DNA of 33,311 nucleotides from an uncultured Frankineae bacterium (lineage in GTDB: Bacteria; Actinomycetota; Actinomycetes; Mycobacteriales; SCTD01). The notes beneath the pieces were generated by a model. That model was not told where the DNA came from. It ran no database searches and saw only the letters and a program-made list of their open reading frames with translations. Where the stretch lies: assembly GCA_902805775.1 (NCBI GenBank), contig CADCUB010000096.1, positions 1 through 33,311 of the forward strand. Reading direction: 5' to 3'. Position 1 is the first letter of the stretch. Every line of letters starts with the position of its first letter. Positions 29,777-33,311 of the stretch are shown here, one piece after another. Position numbers and translations under genes: made by a program.

Positions 29777-31287
29777 GACCGCCCCTCCCGCGCCCAGGAC
29801 TCGCGGAACGTCTCCGCCGGCGGCTCGGGCAGGTCGCGGGTGCCGGTCCACCCCGACAGCGGCGGCGGCAGCGACCGGATGCGGCGCTGGCCGTCGCGTC
29901 CCCGCGCCAGCAGGCGCCCGAGGCGGCTGGCGCGCTGCGCCAGCCGCCACCGGAACGGCGAGGTCATGGACACCGCCGCCGCCTTCATCAGCGCCGCCTC
30001 GGGGGTGGGCAGCCGGCCGGACGCGGCGGCCGCCTCGACGTGCTGGGCCCGCAGCTCCACCAGGATGCTCGGGATGTCGATCTTGACGGGGCAGACGTCG
30101 TAGCAGGCGCCGCACAGCGAGCTGGCGTACGGCAGCGAGTCGTTGACCGCGTCACCGGTCATGCCGGTCAGCTGCGGCGACAGCACCGCCCCGATCGGCC
30201 CCGGGTAGACCGAGCCGTACGCGTGCCCGCCGGTGCGCTCGTAGACCGGGCAGACGTTCAGGCACGCGGAGCACCGGATGCAGTGCAGCGCCTCGCGGCC
30301 CACCTCGTCGGCGAGCACCGCCGTGCGCCCGTTGTCGAGCAGCACCAGGTGGACCTCCTGCGGCCCGTCGCCCGGCGTCACGCCGGTCCACATCGAGGTG
30401 TACGGGTTCATGCGCTCGCCCGTGCTCGACCGCGGCAGCAGCTGCAGGAACACCTCCAGGTCCTGCCAGGTGGGCACGACCTTCTCGATGCCCATCACGG
30501 TGATCAGCGTCCGCGGCAGCGTCAGGCACATCCGGCCGTTGCCCTCCGACTCCACCACCGACAGCGTCCCGGTCTCCGCCACGGCGAAGTTCGCACCGCT
30601 GATCGCGACCTGCGCGCGCAGGAACGTCCGGCGCAGGTGCCGGCGGGCGGTCATCGCCAGCTCGCGCGGCTCGTCGGTCAGGTCGGGCGGCAGCTCGGTG
30701 CCCAGCCCCGGCATCTCCCGGCGGAAGATCTCCCGGATCTCGCTGCGGTTGCGGTGGATCGCCGGCACCAGGATGTGCGAGGGCAGGTCGTGGCCGAGCT
30801 GCACGATCAGCTCCGCGAGGTCGGTCTCCCAGGCCGAGATGCCGGCCGCCTCGAGCGCCTCGTTCAGCCCGATCTCCTGCGTCGCCATCGACTTGACCTT
30901 GACGACCTCGTCCGCGCCGGTGGCCTGCACCAGGCGGGTGACGATGGCGTTGGCCTCCGCGGCGTCGCGTGCCCAGTGCACCGTGCCGCCGGCGGCCGTG
31001 ACCTGCTCCTCGAGCTGCCCGAGCAGCTCGGGCAGCCGGGCCATCGTCGAGGCCTTGAGCGTGCGGCCCGCCTCGCGCAGCTCCTCCCAGTCGGGCACCT
31101 CCCCCACCACGCGCGCCCGCTTGCCGCGGATCGTCGTCGTCGCCCGGCCGATGTTGCTGCGCAGCTGGCTGTCGCCCAGCGCCCGCCGCGCCGCCGTCGG
31201 GAACGACTCGCTGCCCTGCAGGTGGCCGACCCCGGGTGAGGAGCGCACCGGCGCCCCCACCGACGGGATCCCCAGGAACGTCGTCAT
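29773..31287 (-). CDS. lutB: lactate utilization iron-sulfur protein B
   Basis: The 504-residue protein combines an N-terminal LUD-type domain (VKVKSMATQEIGLNEALEAA, AVAETGTLSVVESEGNG) with a 4Fe-4S ferredoxin-like domain. The Cys motifs CIRCSACLNVCPVY and CGACYDVCPVKIDIPS bind two clusters. The C-terminal helical tail has RDLPEPPAETFRE. It passes electrons in lactate oxidation with LutA and LutC. The ATG at 31287 overlaps the lutA stop (ATGA), so the three genes form a tightly coupled operon. Confidence 0.94.
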   Translation of the reverse strand: MTTFLGIPSVGAPVRSSPGVGHLQGSESFPTAARRALGDSQLRSNIGRATTTIRGKRARVVGEVPDWEELREAGRTLKASTMARLPELLGQLEEQVTAAGGTVHWARDAAEANAIVTRLVQATGADEVVKVKSMATQEIGLNEALEAAGISAWETDLAELIVQLGHDLPSHILVPAIHRNRSEIREIFRREMPGLGTELPPDLTDEPRELAMTARRHLRRTFLRAQVAISGANFAVAETGTLSVVESEGNGRMCLTLPRTLITVMGIEKVVPTWQDLEVFLQLLPRSSTGERMNPYTSMWTGVTPGDGPQEVHLVLLDNGRTAVLADEVGREALHCIRCSACLNVCPVYERTGGHAYGSVYPGPIGAVLSPQLTGMTGDAVNDSLPYASSLCGACYDVCPVKIDIPSILVELRAQHVEAAAASGRLPTPEAALMKAAAVSMTSPFRWRLAQRASRLGRLLARGRDGQRRIRSLPPPLSGWTGTRDLPEPPAETFRESWAREGRS

Positions 31288-32063
31288 CGCACGACCCCCA
31301 CCGGCACGGTCTGGCCGGCCACCTCCGCTCCCGGGTCGTCGGTCGCGGCGAGGATCTCCGCCAGGTGCAGCGTCCGCACCCCGCTGCGCAGCCGGGACAG
31401 GCCCCCGCCGATGTGCATCAGGCACGACGAGTCACCGGCGGTGCAGATCTCCGCCCCGGTCCCGACGACGTGCCGCATCTTGTCGGCCAGCATGGCCGTC
31501 GACGTGTCGGCGTTCTTCAGCGCGAACGTCCCGCCGAAGCCGCAGCACGACTCCGCCGACGGCAGCTCCACCAGCTCCAGGCCTCGCACGTTGCGCAGCA
31601 GCCGCAGCGGCTTGTCGTCCACCCGCAGCATCCGCAGCGAGTGGCAGGTCGGGTGGTAGGTCACCCGGTGCGGGAACGACGCACCCACGTCCTCCACCCC
31701 GAGCACGTCGACCAGCAGCTCCGACAGCTCGTACGTCCGCGCCGCCCCCGCCTCGGCCCGCCGCGCCAGCGCCTCGTCCCCCGCCCGCCGCGCCACCCGC
31801 GCGTGCTGGTGGCGCACCGACCCCACGCACGACCCGGACGGCGCCACGACCGCGTCGTACGGCTCGAAGACCTCCACGTGGTGCCGCACCACCGGCAGCG
31901 CGTCGGCCTGGTAGCCGGTGTTGACGTGCATCTGCCCGCAGCACGTCTGGCCCGGCGGGAACACCACCTCGTGGCCCAGCCGCTCCAGGACGGTCACCGT
32001 GGCCCGCGCCACCGACGGGTACAGCGTGTCGGCCAGGCAGGTCACGAACAGAGCGATGCGCAC
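31284..32063 (-). CDS. lutA: lactate utilization protein A (CCG domains)
   Basis: The 259-residue protein has two Cys-rich CCG domains. The first has IALFVTCLADTLYP and GQTCCGQMHVNTGYQ; the second has TYHPTCHSLRML and AESCCGFGGTFALKN. These domains bind an iron-sulfur centre in LutA and related heterodisulfide-reductase subunits. The GTG at 32063 is chosen because the family begins MRI/MKV at this point and GGGAG lies five bases upstream. It is the first gene of lutABC and diverges from a monooxygenase gene. No LutR-type regulator or lactate permease is in the window. Confidence 0.93.
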   Translation of the reverse strand: MRIALFVTCLADTLYPSVARATVTVLERLGHEVVFPPGQTCCGQMHVNTGYQADALPVVRHHVEVFEPYDAVVAPSGSCVGSVRHQHARVARRAGDEALARRAEAGAARTYELSELLVDVLGVEDVGASFPHRVTYHPTCHSLRMLRVDDKPLRLLRNVRGLELVELPSAESCCGFGGTFALKNADTSTAMLADKMRHVVGTGAEICTAGDSSCLMHIGGGLSRLRSGVRTLHLAEILAATDDPGAEVAGQTVPVGVVR

Positions 32064-32088
32064 GGCTTCTCCCTCGTCGCAGGACAGG

Positions 32089-32094
32089 ACCGTA
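32089..32094 (-). promoter_or_regulatory. -10 element of lutABC
   Basis: TACGGT on the minus strand, 25 bases before the lutA GTG, leaving a leader that contains the GGGAG site. Confidence 0.35.
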
Positions 32095-32140
32095 ACCGGC
32101 GGGACCTGCCCTCGGACCCGCTGTCGGCGAGGATGGAGCG

Positions 32141-33311
32141 GTGTCCGCGCCCCCGGTGGTCGTCGTCGGCGCCGGGCCGACCGGCGTCCTGGCCGCCCTG
32201 GGCCTGGCCCGGCGCGGCATCGAGACCGTCCTGCTCGAGCGGCACGAGCGGGTGTGGGCCCTGCCGCGCGCCGTGCACCTCGACGACGAGGCCGTCCGGC
32301 TCCTGCAGGCGGTCGGGGTGGCGGACGGCTTCCGCGCGATGAGCCGTCCCACCGGAGGGCTGCGGCTGCTCGACGCCGGGCACCGCACGCTCGCGGAGTT
32401 CCCGCGCAGGCCGCAGCCGGGTGCGTACGGGCACCCGCAGGCCAACCTGTTCGACCAGCCCGACCTCGAGGCGCTGCTCCGCGCGGAGCTGGACCGCTGC
32501 GACGCCGCGAGGCTGCGCACGTCGGTCGAGGTCGTGCAGGTCGACACCGGCCCGGACGGTCCGCAGGTGCGCCTGCGCGACACCCGGACCGGCCGCCCGG
32601 AGCGGCTGGCGGCCGCCGCGGTGCTCGGCTGCGACGGCGCCGACAGCGTCGTGCGGCGCTCACTGGGCGCCGGCTGGGTGGAGCTCGGCCATCCGGAGCG
32701 GTGGTTCGTCGTCGACGTGCGCTGCCCGGTCGCGCTCGGGACGTGGGAGGGCGTGCACCAGGTCTGCGACCCGCACCGCGCCGCGACGTTCCTGCGGGTC
32801 GGGGAGGACCGCTACCGCTGGGAGTTCGCCCTGCGGCCCGACGAGTCGCCGGCCGACCTCGAGCGCGTGCTGCCGACGCTCGTACGGCCCTGGACCCGCG
32901 ACCTGCCCTTCGCGCGGCTCGAGGTCCTGCGCAGCAGCGAGTACGTCTTCCGGGCGCGGCTGGCCGACCGCTGGCAGGACGGACGGGTGTTCCTGCTCGG
33001 CGACGCGGCCCACCAGACGCCCCCCTTCGTCGGGCAGGGCCTGGCCGCCGGTGTGCGCGACGCCGCCAACCTGACCTGGAAGCTCGCCGCGGTCCTGCAC
33101 GGGCGCGCGCCGGAGGCGCTGCTGCAGACCTACGCGCCCGAGCGGCGGCCGCACGCCCGGGCGCTGGTCCGGCTCGCCGTGACCGCGGGATGGGCGATGA
33201 CCGGCGGCGGTGGCCGGGCGGCCGTGCTGCGGCGCGGGCTGCTCGCGGCGCTGTGCCGGGTGCCGGGCGCGCCCTCGTGCGTCCTCGACCGCGGGACCCC
33301 GCCGCTGGTCC
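32141..33311 (+). CDS. FAD-dependent aromatic monooxygenase (MhpA-like), partial
   Basis: The first 390 codons are present and the gene continues beyond the window. It is a class A flavoprotein hydroxylase. VVVVGAGPTGVLAALGLARRG binds FAD near residue 5, a middle GCDGADSVVRRSLGA is the family DG motif, and FLLGDAAHQTPPFVGQGLA plus GVRDAANLTWKL form the GD motif region. This last region is especially like 3-(3-hydroxyphenyl)propionate hydroxylase (MhpA) and related polyketide hydroxylases. The GTG at 32141 is the natural start, with GAGGAT six bases upstream. It diverges from lutA. The substrate is not certain. Confidence 0.85.
   Translation, partial: MSAPPVVVVGAGPTGVLAALGLARRGIETVLLERHERVWALPRAVHLDDEAVRLLQAVGVADGFRAMSRPTGGLRLLDAGHRTLAEFPRRPQPGAYGHPQANLFDQPDLEALLRAELDRCDAARLRTSVEVVQVDTGPDGPQVRLRDTRTGRPERLAAAAVLGCDGADSVVRRSLGAGWVELGHPERWFVVDVRCPVALGTWEGVHQVCDPHRAATFLRVGEDRYRWEFALRPDESPADLERVLPTLVRPWTRDLPFARLEVLRSSEYVFRARLADRWQDGRVFLLGDAAHQTPPFVGQGLAAGVRDAANLTWKLAAVLHGRAPEALLQTYAPERRPHARALVRLAVTAGWAMTGGGGRAAVLRRGLLAALCRVPGAPSCVLDRGTPPLV

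Overview
The window is a stretch of actinobacterial chromosome. By eye it is roughly three quarters G+C, with codon third positions almost always G or C and many GTG starts. Lineage evidence: mshC for mycothiol synthesis, an acyl-CoA carboxylase with a small epsilon subunit, an F420/LLM-type oxidoreductase, and the gene families DUF3090, SCO1664 and MSMEG_4193. The order inside the actinomycetes cannot be fixed from the window. I see no phage, transposase, CRISPR array or integrated element, and no gene-free stretch longer than about 300 bases.

Layout. 1-1112: left edge and a membrane-anchored matrixin-like metalloprotease. 1177-5837: acyl-CoA carboxylase operon accD-accE-accA, read leftwards, with the biotin ligase birA divergent from it. 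5871-9357: a small membrane protein, GtrA, a tyrosine phosphatase and purK-purE. The accD/accE/accA, birA, GtrA, purK, purE grouping resembles the Mycobacterium tuberculosis Rv3275c-Rv3285 neighbourhood as I recall it. 9386-11142: a two-gene ABC-2 drug/polysaccharide exporter. 11195-13657: one large multi-pass membrane protein gene cut by an in-frame TAG. 13744-18106: an SDR dehydrogenase, an AAA+ ATPase, UDP-glucose dehydrogenase and a divergent mannose-6-phosphate-isomerase-type cupin. 18166-24104: mshC, a second matrixin-like protease, then a leftward set of SCO1664, DUF3090, MSMEG_4193 phosphatase, UppP and a divergent UppP paralogue; this resembles the Rv2130c-Rv2136c region. 24199-29011: an LLM oxidoreductase, an aldo/keto reductase, DUF5703, an M20 peptidase, tRNA-Leu(GAG) and a DUF1360 protein. 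29117-32063: lutA-lutB-lutC for lactate oxidation. 32141 to the end: an aromatic FAD monooxygenase cut by the window edge.

Two expression patterns recur. First, at least a dozen genes have a TANNNT hexamer followed by 6-8 bases and then ATG/GTG, the arrangement expected for leaderless transcripts. One such site (6804-6813) is a back-to-back promoter whose two -10 hexamers share the same TA. Second, several co-directional genes without such a promoter are joined by chains of stop-start overlaps. The upstream stop lies in GTGA, its GTG opens a tiny ORF, that ORF ends in another GTGA or ATGA, and the chain runs to the next gene. This occurs at accD-accE, accE-accA, purK-purE and DUF3090-SCO1664. 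Three of these gaps contain tandem duplications with periods of 83, 8 and 14 bases. All three periods leave remainder 2 on division by 3, the only remainder that keeps such a chain going. This possible termination-reinitiation relay is the most unusual signal in the window; it is an inference that needs comparative and ribosome-profiling tests.
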